From: Firmicutes bacterium CAG:534
GTDB lineage: Bacteria > Bacillota > Clostridia > Lachnospirales > Lachnospiraceae
Direction: 5' to 3'
Assembly (NCBI GenBank): GCA_000436115.1
Contig: FR894529.1
Span: 14,014-44,518 of the forward strand
Length of the DNA stretch: 30,505 bases
In this document: one piece after another, positions 21,603 to 28,962 of the stretch
How the letters are laid out: the number at the start of each line of letters is the position of its first letter
How positions within the stretch are numbered: position 1 is the stretch's first letter
Made by a program: the position numbers and the translations under genes
The notes under the pieces: model-generated
What the model saw: the letters and a program-made list of their open reading frames with translations, nothing else
Database searches by the model: none
Told to the model about the DNA's origin: nothing

Positions 21603-24133
21603 AAAAGATCATTCTCAAGGGAGCCATTGTTGCCATTGTATTTTTTGCGGCTCTTGTTATTATAAGTGAGATCATGAATAAGGGAAACACGGATATGACC
21701 ACAGAAATGGGAAAAGCAGTATATCCGCTGGTATCCGTGGAGTATGGCGGATTTGAGATCAATGCCATGCACGGCTATGCCAAAGCCATGGAAGTGGGAC
21801 AGATGAGAGACAGCATTACGCCCCTTGCTTCCGGACGAAAGATCAGCATGTGCATAGAGACCTATGGAAACAGCGTTTCTGAAATCAGCTACGAGGTCAG
21901 AAGTGTGGACGGACAGAGGCTTATCGAAAATACAAAGATCCCGGAGTTTTTGGAGGATCAGGGTAAGATCCGGATCTCCTTTGCCCTGAAGGATCTGATC
22001 GAAAATAATCAGGAGTACCTGCTGGTGCTGCTTTTAAAAACGGGAAGCGGGCAGGAAATCCGTTATTACACCCGGGTGATCAGCCCGGAGGAGTATTATG
22101 TCAGCGATAAACTGGAATATATTTCTGATTTTTCTGCAAAAACCTTTGATAAGGAGAAAGCAAAGGAGCTCACAAAATATCTGGAGTCCAATGCGGAAGG
22201 GGACAATACAACCTTTGGAAGGGTGACCATCCACAGCAGCTTCCAGCAGGTGACCTGGGGAGACCTGAAGGTGAAAAAGGAATCGGCGTCCCGGATCACC
22301 ATTAAGGATCTGGGGCCCTCTACAGGAAATTTTGTGATGGAATATTATGTTTCCATGCCCTATGGAGGAGAGACCAAGTATTTCAGGGTAAAGGAATATT
22401 ACAGGGTCAGATATACTGCGGAGAGAATGTACCTTCTGGATTATGAGCGTACCATGGATCAGATGTTTGATGAAAGAGGCAAGGTATATGCCAATAACAA
22501 GATCCTGCTTGGAATTACCAGTGAGGAAACGCCCCTGATAGAAAGCGATGGAGGAAATGTTCTGGCTTTTGTGACGGGAAACCGCCTTTACAGCTATAAC
22601 GTGGTGGACAATAAGCTTGCCCTGCTGTTTGGCTTCTATAATCAGGATCATTTAGACGACAGGACGCTGTATGACGGACACAGGATCAAGATGCTGGGAG
22701 TGGATGAAGGAGGAAACGTTACGTTTCTGGTATACGGGTATATGAACCGTGGCCGGCATGAGGGAGAAGTGGGAGCTGCTGTTTATTACTATAACAGCAC
22801 TGTCAATACGGTGGAGGAGCTGGTGTACCTTCCAAGCACCCAGCCTCAGGAGCTTTTGATGAAGGAAGTGGCAGAGCTCTCTTATATTAATAACAAAGGG
22901 ATCCTTTATCTGAAATGGGAAAACAGGCTGTACAGTGTGAATACCATGAAGCGCAGCAGCGAGATCATAGTGGAAAATCTTACGGAGGGAAGCTATCAGG
23001 TTTCTGGCAGCAATAAGATGGTTGCATGGCAGTCGGAGGAGGGAATGGCGAAGGAAAAGGAACTGGTTCTTATGGATCTGGTTACCGGAAAGAAGAAGAC
23101 GATCCGGGCTGGGAACCGGGAAAGGATCATTCCTATTGGTTTTATGGGAGAGGATCTTATCTATGGAATTGTAAGAGAAGAGGATATCCGAAAGGATTAT
23201 GCGGGAAATCCCATTTATCCCATGTACTGCGTCAGGATCGAAAATGAGGCAGAGGGAGTGTTAATGGAATACCGCCAGGAAGGGATTTATGTGACAGGCG
23301 GCCAGGTTCTGGATAATCAGATTATCCTGTCACGCGTACAGAAGGAGGAGGATGAAACCTTTACAGAGGTCACGGATGACCAGATCATGAATACGAAAAG
23401 CGCCTCCGACAGCATTAATAGCATAGAAGTGGCAGCAGTGGACATCTACGAAAAGCTGACGCAGATCTCGTTAAAAAGCGACATTGAAACTGCCACCATG
23501 AAATACCTGACCCCCAAGGAAGTCCTTTTTGAGGGAGGCAGGAACATTTACCTGGTAGGATCCGAAAGCAGCCTGGAAAAGTATTATGTTTATGGCAAGT
23601 ATGGAATGGACAGCATCTGCGTCAGCGCAGGAAATGCGGTAAAGCAGGCGGAACAGATATCAGGCGTGGTAGTAGGGGAAGATGGAAGATACATCTGGAG
23701 GAGAGGAAACAGAAGCATCAAAAACCAGATCATGGCCATTGAAGGAGAGCAGGCCACAGAGGAAAAGAGCGCCCTGGCAGTATGCCTGGATACCATGCTG
23801 TCTTACGAAGGGGTAGTGCGCAATTCAGAATATATGCTGCAAAATGGTGAATCTGTGCTTTCCATTCTGGAGGAAAGTCTGGATAATGCAAGGATCCTGG
23901 ATCTCACAGGCTGCTCTCTGGATGCGGTGCTTTACTATGTAGATCAGGATATACCTGTGCTGGTGATGCTTGAAGATGGATCTGCAGTTTTACTGGTAGG
24001 CTTTAATGAAAAAAATACAGTTGTTATGAATCCGAAAACCGGAGTGGTAGGAAAGGTTGGAATGAATGATTCCACACAGTGGTTTGAGGAAAACGGCAAC
24101 CGCTTTCTTACTTATGTTAAGATAGAAGAGTAG
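21599..24133 (+). CDS. Large membrane-anchored extracytoplasmic protein with degenerate C39-like C-terminal domain, function unknown
   Basis: The 844-residue protein has one N-terminal anchor helix (residues about 5-24) and is otherwise soluble, so it should face outward. The N-terminal third is beta-rich. The middle (about 310-560) has repeated strands such as GNVLAFVTGNRLYSYN and NKGILYLKWENRLYSVN that suggest a beta-propeller. The last 120 residues resemble a C39-type cysteine peptidase: ALAVCLDTMLSYEG, then DIPVLVMLEDGSAVLLVGF, then TVVMNPKTG. The histidine expected in the GHxVxxxG(Y/F) position is serine and the catalytic cysteine is not in the usual place, so it is probably inactive and may bind peptides. 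It is coupled by ATGA overlap to the methyltransferase. I do not know a characterised homologue. Confidence 0.8.
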   Translation: MKKIILKGAIVAIVFFAALVIISEIMNKGNTDMTTEMGKAVYPLVSVEYGGFEINAMHGYAKAMEVGQMRDSITPLASGRKISMCIETYGNSVSEISYEVRSVDGQRLIENTKIPEFLEDQGKIRISFALKDLIENNQEYLLVLLLKTGSGQEIRYYTRVISPEEYYVSDKLEYISDFSAKTFDKEKAKELTKYLESNAEGDNTTFGRVTIHSSFQQVTWGDLKVKKESASRITIKDLGPSTGNFVMEYYVSMPYGGETKYFRVKEYYRVRYTAERMYLLDYERTMDQMFDERGKVYANNKILLGITSEETPLIESDGGNVLAFVTGNRLYSYNVVDNKLALLFGFYNQDHLDDRTLYDGHRIKMLGVDEGGNVTFLVYGYMNRGRHEGEVGAAVYYYNSTVNTVEELVYLPSTQPQELLMKEVAELSYINNKGILYLKWENRLYSVNTMKRSSEIIVENLTEGSYQVSGSNKMVAWQSEEGMAKEKELVLMDLVTGKKKTIRAGNRERIIPIGFMGEDLIYGIVREEDIRKDYAGNPIYPMYCVRIENEAEGVLMEYRQEGIYVTGGQVLDNQIILSRVQKEEDETFTEVTDDQIMNTKSASDSINSIEVAAVDIYEKLTQISLKSDIETATMKYLTPKEVLFEGGRNIYLVGSESSLEKYYVYGKYGMDSICVSAGNAVKQAEQISGVVVGEDGRYIWRRGNRSIKNQIMAIEGEQATEEKSALAVCLDTMLSYEGVVRNSEYMLQNGESVLSILEESLDNARILDLTGCSLDAVLYYVDQDIPVLVMLEDGSAVLLVGFNEKNTVVMNPKTGVVGKVGMNDSTQWFEENGNRFLTYVKIEE

Positions 24134-24193
24134 AAAAACAACGGATTTCAGGGATCTGCAACCAAAAGTTGCGATGGCTCAAACCAGAATTGG

Positions 24194-24222
24194 TAGACGG
24201 TGCAGAAGGATTTTCCTACAAT
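24194..24222 (+). promoter_or_regulatory. Possible promoter of the XRE regulator gene
   Basis: TAGACG (24194-24199), 17 bp, TACAAT (24217-24222). The resulting leader contains a hairpin (24256-24260 with 24269-24273) and a strong GAGGAGGAG site (24281-24289). That site lies 12 nt from ATG 24302, a rather long spacing, but there is no closer in-frame start. Confidence 0.45.
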
Positions 24223-24301
24223 AATTTTACACGGCAAGCCGAAAAGGAAAAGACAGCCGGCACTGTGACCGGCAAAATATGAGGAGGAGTATTCGTTATT
24301 T

Positions 24302-25081
24302 ATGAACATTGAAATTGCAAATCGACTTGTAAATTTAAGGAAGAGCCATAACCTTTCCCAGGAAGCGCTGGCAGAAAAGCTTGGGATCAGCAGACAGGCG
24401 GTGAGTAAGTGGGAGCGTGCAGAGGCATCTCCCGACACAGATAATCTTATTATGCTGGCAAGGCTTTATGAAGTGTCTTTGGATGAACTGCTTAAGACAG
24501 AGGATGAAATCCCGGAGCCGGAGGAGGCAGAAGGAGAGTTTCAGCAGGATGAACAGGAAAATCCGGAGGGTGGAAAACAGGAGGATTATGTCCATGTAGG
24601 CTTCCGGGGCATTCATGTAAAAGATAAGAATGGAGAGGTTCATGTAGGCTGGGACGGGATCCATGTGGATGACAAGGGAAAAGGAGATAAGGTTGATATT
24701 GATAAGAATGGGGTATATGTAAACGGACAGAGACAGGATAAGCGATGGTTTGAACATCACGCACATTTCCCGATGCTCCTGATACTGATAATCACTTATC
24801 TGATCATTGGAAGCGTGTGGGGAGCTTGGCATCCGGGCTGGCTTTTATTTTTATTAGGCCCCATCTGGTATTCCTTAATTGAGGCAGTGGAAAAGAAAAA
24901 TGCCAGCCATTTTGCTTATCCGGTGCTTGCCGCGCTGATCTTCTTATGTCTGGGCTTTTTTGCAGGACTGTGGCATCCGGGCTGGGTCATCTTTTTAACC
25001 ATACCGGTTTATTACTCGCTGGTGGAATACATAAAGCATATGACCGCCGACCGGTCAGGTGGAGGTCAGGATGAAGAATAA
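24302..25081 (+). CDS. XRE-family transcriptional regulator fused to a duplicated membrane domain
   Basis: The 259-residue protein begins with a classical helix-turn-helix (residues about 5-60: LVNLRKSHNLSQEALAEKLGISRQAVSKWE). A Glu-rich linker (about 65-95) follows. Next is a hydrophilic region with repeated short strands (HVGFRGIHVKDKNGEVHVGWDGIHVDD, then VDIDKNGVYVNG; about 98-145). Two membrane units come last (about 155-250). Each unit contains WHPGW-x2-FL-x2-P-x2-YSL-x-E, so the membrane part is an internal duplication. The DNA-binding domain would sit at the membrane, which suggests a signal is read there. The target is unknown; the gene could regulate itself. It stands alone, followed by the queT promoter. 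Confidence 0.85.
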   Translation: MNIEIANRLVNLRKSHNLSQEALAEKLGISRQAVSKWERAEASPDTDNLIMLARLYEVSLDELLKTEDEIPEPEEAEGEFQQDEQENPEGGKQEDYVHVGFRGIHVKDKNGEVHVGWDGIHVDDKGKGDKVDIDKNGVYVNGQRQDKRWFEHHAHFPMLLILIITYLIIGSVWGAWHPGWLLFLLGPIWYSLIEAVEKKNASHFAYPVLAALIFLCLGFFAGLWHPGWVIFLTIPVYYSLVEYIKHMTADRSGGGQDEE

Positions 25082-25144
25082 AACGGCAACGATCATAGTT
25101 TTGTTGGTCATACCAAGCTGTGAAGGTTCTGCTGCAGTAAACTC

Positions 25145-25172
25145 TTGACATTCATGGTGTTTTTTGTATAAT
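25145..25172 (+). promoter_or_regulatory. Promoter of queT
   Basis: Consensus TTGACA (25145-25150), 16 bp, consensus TATAAT (25167-25172). The predicted start at about 25179 is the first base of the riboswitch stem. Confidence 0.9.
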
Positions 25173-25178
25173 TAATTT

Positions 25179-25241
25179 TTGGTCAGTTCGAGACCTTCCT
25201 GACCAAGCCGCAAAAGCGGCCAAAAAACAAAACTAAAGGAG
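25179..25241 (+). promoter_or_regulatory. preQ1-type riboswitch in the queT leader (class not resolved)
   Basis: The leader of a QueT transporter gene folds into an 8-bp stem (25179-25186 with 25199-25206) with the loop TTCGAGACCTTC, then a second 5-bp hairpin (25207-25211 with 25216-25220, loop AAAA), then an A-rich tail CAAAAAACAAAACTAAAGGAG (25221-25241). The loop bases CCTT (25194-25197) can pair with AAGG (25236-25239) of the Shine-Dalgarno sequence. This gives an H-type pseudoknot that would hide it, which is how translational preQ1 switches work. The first stem-loop plus A-rich tail resembles class I. The extra hairpin resembles class III, known upstream of queT genes in related gut Clostridia. 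Ligand and class are inferred. Confidence 0.78.
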
Positions 25242-25248
25242 AAAACAT

Positions 25249-25722
25249 ATGAATATCAAGAAAATGACACAGGCAGCCATCATAGCTGCGCTCTATGTGG
25301 TGCTTACCTATCTGGCAGGAATGCTGGGACTTGCGTCAGGCGCCATTCAGATCCGCTTTTCAGAGGCCCTCACCATTTTACCCGTTTTTACTCCGGCAGC
25401 CATACCGGGATTATTTGCAGGATGTATTTTATCCAATCTGTTTACGGGATGTGCGCTTCCGGATATTGTCTTTGGAAGCCTGGCAACCCTGATTGGGGCC
25501 GTTTTTACCAGAAAGCTGCGGAAGCTTCCGTATTTAGCGCCGGTTCCGCCGATCGTAGCAAATACCGTGATCGTTCCGTTTGTACTGCTTTATGCCTATG
25601 GAATTAAGCCGCTTTGGCTTTCCTTTCTCACTGTTTTTGCAGGAGAGATGATCTCCTGTGAGATCCTGGGAATGCTGCTTTACCTTGTGATGAAAAAGCG
25701 GGCAGCCCGTATTTTTGAATAA
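25249..25722 (+). CDS. queT: QueT family queuosine-precursor transporter
   Basis: The 157-residue protein has about five hydrophobic helices and the QueT family sequence: AAIIAALYVVLTYLAG, then GAIQIRFSEALTILPVF, then PGLFAGCILSNLFTG and DIVFGSLATLIGA. QueT proteins are the substrate-binding (S) components of energy-coupling-factor transporters and probably import preQ1 or queuine. The ATPase and T components are usually encoded elsewhere, and none is seen in this window; neither are queuosine synthesis genes. That suggests salvage. It is controlled by its own promoter and the leader described above, with AAAGGAG before the ATG. Confidence 0.92.
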   Translation: MNIKKMTQAAIIAALYVVLTYLAGMLGLASGAIQIRFSEALTILPVFTPAAIPGLFAGCILSNLFTGCALPDIVFGSLATLIGAVFTRKLRKLPYLAPVPPIVANTVIVPFVLLYAYGIKPLWLSFLTVFAGEMISCEILGMLLYLVMKKRAARIFE

Positions 25723-25744
25723 ACAATGTAATTAAGGTCTGATG

Positions 25745-25780
25745 GCCCCCATTTCCCCGGAAAGGAAATGGGGGCTTTGT
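25745..25780 (+). terminator. Terminator after queT
   Basis: A perfect 12-bp stem rich in G-C (25745-25756 with 25764-25775) with a 7-nt loop, followed by TTTGT. The U-tract is short but the stem is very stable. Confidence 0.85.
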
Positions 25781-25804
25781 AATGTCAGGGAAGGGAAAAG
25801 GTTC

Positions 25805-25833
25805 TTTGCCGCTGTGTGTATCTATGCTATACT
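25805..25833 (+). promoter_or_regulatory. Promoter of the HerA-like ATPase gene
   Basis: An extended -10 box TGC-TATACT (TGn at 25825-25827, TATACT at 25828-25833) with a poor -35 (TTTGCC, 17 bp upstream). The TGn compensates for the weak -35. Confidence 0.6.
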
Positions 25834-25899
25834 TAGAGAAAACTGAAACAATGCATCTGCGGAATATTGAATATGAGAGAAAAGAGGAATGAAAAGGTT

Positions 25900-27513
25900 A
25901 TGGTGAAGGAAAGTAAGATCTGGATCGGAACATCAGGAGAAGAAAAGGTATTTATTTACCCTAAAATGGCAAACAGACATGGAATGATCGCCGGAGCAAC
26001 GGGAACCGGAAAGACGATCACCCTTAAGGTGCTGGCAGAGTCCTTCAGTGACTGCGGAGTGCCGGTATTTTTGGCAGATGTGAAGGGAGATCTGGCTGGA
26101 ATGTGCCGTCCCGGGACGATAAGTGAGAGCCTGCAAAAAAGAATAGACGCTATGGGGCTTTCAAAGGAAGGATTTTCGTTTTCTGCTTATCCTACCACCT
26201 TTTGGGATGTATACGGGGAAAAGGGACTGCCCCTTCGGGCGACCGTATCGGAGATGGGCCCCCTATTGCTTAGCAGGATCCTGGATCTGAACGATACGCA
26301 AACGGATATTTTAACCATTGTTTTCAAAATTGCCGATGAGGAAGGAATGCTTCTTCTGGACTCCAAGGACCTGCGCTCCATGCTGCAGTATGTATCGGAA
26401 AATGCAGCAGAGTATGCTGCAAGATACGGAAATCTGCCGAAGCAGAGCCTGGGAGCGATCACTCGCGCAGTGGTTGCCCTGGAAGCAGAGGGGGGAGAGA
26501 TGTTTTTTGGAGAACCGGCCTTATCGATCGGCGACTGGATGTGCACAGACTGTAATGGAAAGGGAACCATACAGGTGCTTGACTGCCAGAAGCTTATAAA
26601 CAGCCCCACCATGTATTCTACCTTTTTGCTCTGGATGCTCTCAGAACTGTTTGAAACCCTGCCGGAGGCCGGTGACAGGGAAAAGCCCAAGATGGTGTTT
26701 TTCTTTGACGAGGCGCATCTTCTTTTTGACAATGCGTCCAAAACCCTGCTTGCAAAGATTGAGCAGGTGGTCAAGCTGATCCGCTCCAAGGGAGTTGGCG
26801 TTTACTTCATCACTCAAAGCCCCAGAGATATTCCGGACGGCGTTCTGGCACAGCTTGGAAATAAAATCCAGCATGCGCTTCATGCCTACACGCCGGCAGA
26901 GCAGAAGGCGGCAAAGGCAGCAGCACAATCCTTCCGGGAAAATCCGGAATTTGACACCTATGAGGTCTTGACACAGCTTGGGATCGGAGAAGCGCTGATC
27001 TCGGTGCTGGATGAAAACGGAGTGCCTACGATCGTAAAGAAATGCAGTATTCTGCCTCCTCAGAGCAGAATGGGAGCCCTTGAAGAGGAGGACAGAAGCA
27101 GGGAGATCAAGGAAAATCTTCTTTATACAAAATACGCCGCAGCTGTAGACCGGGAGTCTGCCTATGAAATCCTGGAAAAACGAGTTTTAGAGGAACAGGC
27201 ACAGGCGCAGAAGCAAAAGGAGGAAGCGGCGGCAGAAAAGCAGCGCCAGAAAGAAGAGGCAGCGGCGGAAAAACAGCGTCAGAAGGAAGAGGCAGCAGCC
27301 CAAAAAGCAGCAGAGAAGAAGGAAGCGGCCAGAAACAAAGAAGTGCGGAATGTGACCAGACGGGTTGCCAGCAGCGCAGGCGGCACCATTGGCAGAGAGC
27401 TGGGAAATGAGCTGGGAAAATCCATCGGGGGAAGCTTCGGCAAAAAGCTGGGCGGCAATGTGGGGGCTTCCCTGGGAAGAGGAATTCTCAGCACACTTTT
27501 TAAATCGAAATAA
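25900..27513 (+). CDS. HerA-like ATPase, DUF853 (YjgR) family
   Basis: The 537-residue protein is a RecA-type ATPase of the HerA/FtsK group. Walker A is GATGTGKT (residues 32-39). Walker B is in KMVFFFDEAHLLFDN. The family stretches VFLADVKGDLAG, FWDVYGEKG and ITQSPRDIPDGVLAQLGNKIQHALHAYTP are all present. After a coiled-coil repeat rich in Lys, Glu and Ala it ends in a Gly/Ser-rich helix segment typical of DUF853. Such ATPases are thought to act on DNA, perhaps as hexamers, but the role of DUF853 is not known. The frame opens earlier (TTG 25867, ATG 25873). ATG 25900 matches the usual N-terminus a few residues before KIW, though its ribosome binding site is poor; the start is unsettled. The exonuclease gene follows after 16 bp. 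Confidence 0.88.
   Translation: MVKESKIWIGTSGEEKVFIYPKMANRHGMIAGATGTGKTITLKVLAESFSDCGVPVFLADVKGDLAGMCRPGTISESLQKRIDAMGLSKEGFSFSAYPTTFWDVYGEKGLPLRATVSEMGPLLLSRILDLNDTQTDILTIVFKIADEEGMLLLDSKDLRSMLQYVSENAAEYAARYGNLPKQSLGAITRAVVALEAEGGEMFFGEPALSIGDWMCTDCNGKGTIQVLDCQKLINSPTMYSTFLLWMLSELFETLPEAGDREKPKMVFFFDEAHLLFDNASKTLLAKIEQVVKLIRSKGVGVYFITQSPRDIPDGVLAQLGNKIQHALHAYTPAEQKAAKAAAQSFRENPEFDTYEVLTQLGIGEALISVLDENGVPTIVKKCSILPPQSRMGALEEEDRSREIKENLLYTKYAAAVDRESAYEILEKRVLEEQAQAQKQKEEAAAEKQRQKEEAAAEKQRQKEEAAAQKAAEKKEAARNKEVRNVTRRVASSAGGTIGRELGNELGKSIGGSFGKKLGGNVGASLGRGILSTLFKSK
27217..27303 (+). repeat. 33-bp tandem repeat inside the HerA-like gene
   Basis: The unit encodes KEEAAAEKQRQ. Two full copies (27217-27249, 27250-27282) and a partial third (from 27283) form a charged helix, a likely coiled coil. 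Copy number may vary between strains by slippage. Confidence 0.85.
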
Positions 27514-27529
27514 AAACAGGGGAAGAAAG

Positions 27530-28198
27530 ATGGCAAACAAAGGAAAAAGGCTGACAGAGTACCTTGCAGATTATGTGGTATTTGATCTGGAAACAACAGG
27601 GATCAGCAAGCAATGGGACGAAATCATAGAAATTTCTGCAATAAAAGTAAAGGATCACAGGATCATAGAGGAGTTTTCTACGCTGGTCAACCCGGGAAGG
27701 CCGATCCCGGCCGGGGCAACTGCCGTAAATGGAATTACAGATGAAATGGTTCTGGATGCGCCCGGCAGAATGGAGGCTATATCAGATTTTCTGAGCTTTG
27801 TGGGGGATCAGGTGCTGGTAGGACACAATATCCACAGCTTTGACCTGGAATTTGTAGAACGGGCAGCCAGAGAGGATCTGGGAAGAGAGCTTTTCAATGA
27901 CTATGTGGATACGCTTCCCCTGGCACGCAGGTGTCTGCCGCAGCTTTCCCATCACAGACTGGTGGATGTTTCGGCTTATTTTCATATTGAAACGGAAGGA
28001 GCCCACCGGGCGCTGAATGATTGTGTGATGAACCAGAAGTGCTACGAGGAGCTTGGAAAGCTTTTGGAGCTGCAGCCAAAGGAACCGGAAAGGATCTGCC
28101 CGGTGTGCGGAAACAGGCTGGTCAAACGGTCGGGAAGATTTGGAACCTTTTATGGATGCGAAGGGTTCCCGGCGTGCCGGTTTACGCAGAAGGCGTGA
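27530..28198 (+). CDS. DnaQ-like 3'-5' exonuclease with C-terminal topoisomerase-type C4 zinc finger
   Basis: The 222-residue protein has a DEDDh exonuclease domain (about 12-175) with all five active-site residues: Asp19 and Glu21 in VFDLETTG, Asp105 in GHNIHSFDLEF, and His159 and Asp164 in HRALNDC. A C4 zinc finger like those at the end of topoisomerase I follows: Cys190, Cys193, Cys210 and Cys216 (CPVCGNRLVKRSGRFGTFYGC then FPAC). It should degrade single strands or trim 3' ends, with the finger giving DNA binding. The frame is open from 27365, inside the ATPase gene, but ATG 27530 has GGGGAAGAAAG upstream and gives the normal N-terminus. It is probably cotranscribed with the HerA-like gene. 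Confidence 0.92.
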   Translation: MANKGKRLTEYLADYVVFDLETTGISKQWDEIIEISAIKVKDHRIIEEFSTLVNPGRPIPAGATAVNGITDEMVLDAPGRMEAISDFLSFVGDQVLVGHNIHSFDLEFVERAAREDLGRELFNDYVDTLPLARRCLPQLSHHRLVDVSAYFHIETEGAHRALNDCVMNQKCYEELGKLLELQPKEPERICPVCGNRLVKRSGRFGTFYGCEGFPACRFTQKA

Positions 28199-28229
28199 AA
28201 AGCGTTCCCCATAAGGGGAGAGGAAGAAA

Positions 28230-28254
28230 GATTGAAAAATAAAATTTTTCAATC
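28230..28254 (+). other. 11-bp perfect hairpin after the exonuclease gene
   Basis: Positions 28230-28240 pair with 28244-28254 around an AAA loop. The U-run forms part of the 3' strand and is followed by CGCGAG, so this may be a weak terminator in either direction. Confidence 0.5.
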
Positions 28255-28256
28255 GC

Positions 28257-28315
28257 GAGATTTGTGTCTGCGCACACTTGACACAAACTCGGCATGCGCC
28301 AAAAAGTGTGCGCAG
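28257..28315 (+). other. Interlocked complementary segments: hairpin whose loop pairs with a downstream segment
   Basis: TTTGTGTC (28261-28268) pairs with GACACAAA (28280-28287), extended by GAG/CTC. The 11-nt loop TGCGCACACTT (28269-28279) is the exact complement of AAGTGTGCGCA (28304-28314), extended to 12 bp by C28268/G28315. The two pairings together form a pseudoknot; separately, two competing hairpins. The downstream segment ends 4 nt before the GAGGAGA ribosome binding site of the kinase gene. GGCATGCGCC (28291-28300), another dyad, lies between. Confidence 0.7.
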
Positions 28316-28329
28316 AAATGAGGAGAAAT

Positions 28330-28938
28330 ATGGATTTGGGATATGAGGATCAGGCGGTCAGAAAACAGGACCCAGCAGGAATTATGATCACGGGCCCCTC
28401 CGGATCAGGAAAAACAACGCTTGGCAAAGCGCTGGCAAGGGAACTTAGATATCAGTTTGTGGATATCGATGATTATATCTGGAAAAAAGATACGGAGATC
28501 CCTTTTTCTGAAATGTATTCCAGAGAAGAAAAGATCAATCGGCTGATGGAGGCAATTAAGGATTGCGGACATTTTGTGATGGCAGGCTCTATGGATTCTT
28601 TTCATGAATATTTTGACCCCTATTTTCGTTTAGTAGTGTTTTTGGATGCAGATACAGAGCTTCGGGTAAAGAGAGTTCATGAAAGAGAAACAAAACAGTT
28701 TGGCAGCCGCATTCAGAATGGCGGAGATATGTATGAGGAGCATCAGAAATACCTCAAGGATATAGCAGGCTACCATTACGGATACGGCGGCTGCACGTTG
28801 CAGCAGCATGAAGCATGGCTGGCCTCCCTTTCCTGCAGGATCCTCCGGCTTGACGGTGCAAATGCCCCGGAATATAATGTGAAATCTATTCTTGATGTGT
28901 GTCGGGGAATGGGAGAGGTCTGGCACTGCGGAACCTGA
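28330..28938 (+). CDS. Small P-loop kinase-like ATPase, substrate unknown
   Basis: The 202-residue protein has a Walker A GPSGSGKT (residues 22-29) after a short strand (AGIMITG), followed by LGKALARELRYQFVDIDDYIW. This is the layout of shikimate kinase, cytidylate kinase and other small kinases of the P-loop nucleotide kinase group. A later VVFLDADTELRVKRVHERE carries the usual lid arginines. The acidic DIDDYIW after the P-loop suggests a phosphate acceptor site. The substrate is not identifiable from the sequence. The frame extends to ATG 28294 across the inverted repeat, but ATG 28330 has GAGGAGA at good spacing. Confidence 0.8.
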   Translation: MDLGYEDQAVRKQDPAGIMITGPSGSGKTTLGKALARELRYQFVDIDDYIWKKDTEIPFSEMYSREEKINRLMEAIKDCGHFVMAGSMDSFHEYFDPYFRLVVFLDADTELRVKRVHERETKQFGSRIQNGGDMYEEHQKYLKDIAGYHYGYGGCTLQQHEAWLASLSCRILRLDGANAPEYNVKSILDVCRGMGEVWHCGT

Positions 28939-28962
28939 AATGTTTGGGGAGGAAAATACAAA

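Noticed and set aside
23760..24133. Active C39 peptidase at the end of the 844-residue protein
   Set aside because: The expected His is Ser and the Cys is not in the usual CGP/A position; only a degenerate domain is supported.
24134..24193. Terminator after the 844-residue protein gene
   Set aside because: GCAAC-CAAAA-GTTGC can pair but no U-tract follows, so termination there is not supported.
27217..27303. CRISPR-like array
   Set aside because: The units are contiguous, in frame and encode a coiled coil; no spacers.
28294..28329. Kinase start at ATG 28294
   Set aside because: The added 12 residues come from the inverted-repeat segment and no ribosome binding site precedes it; GAGGAGA precedes ATG 28330.
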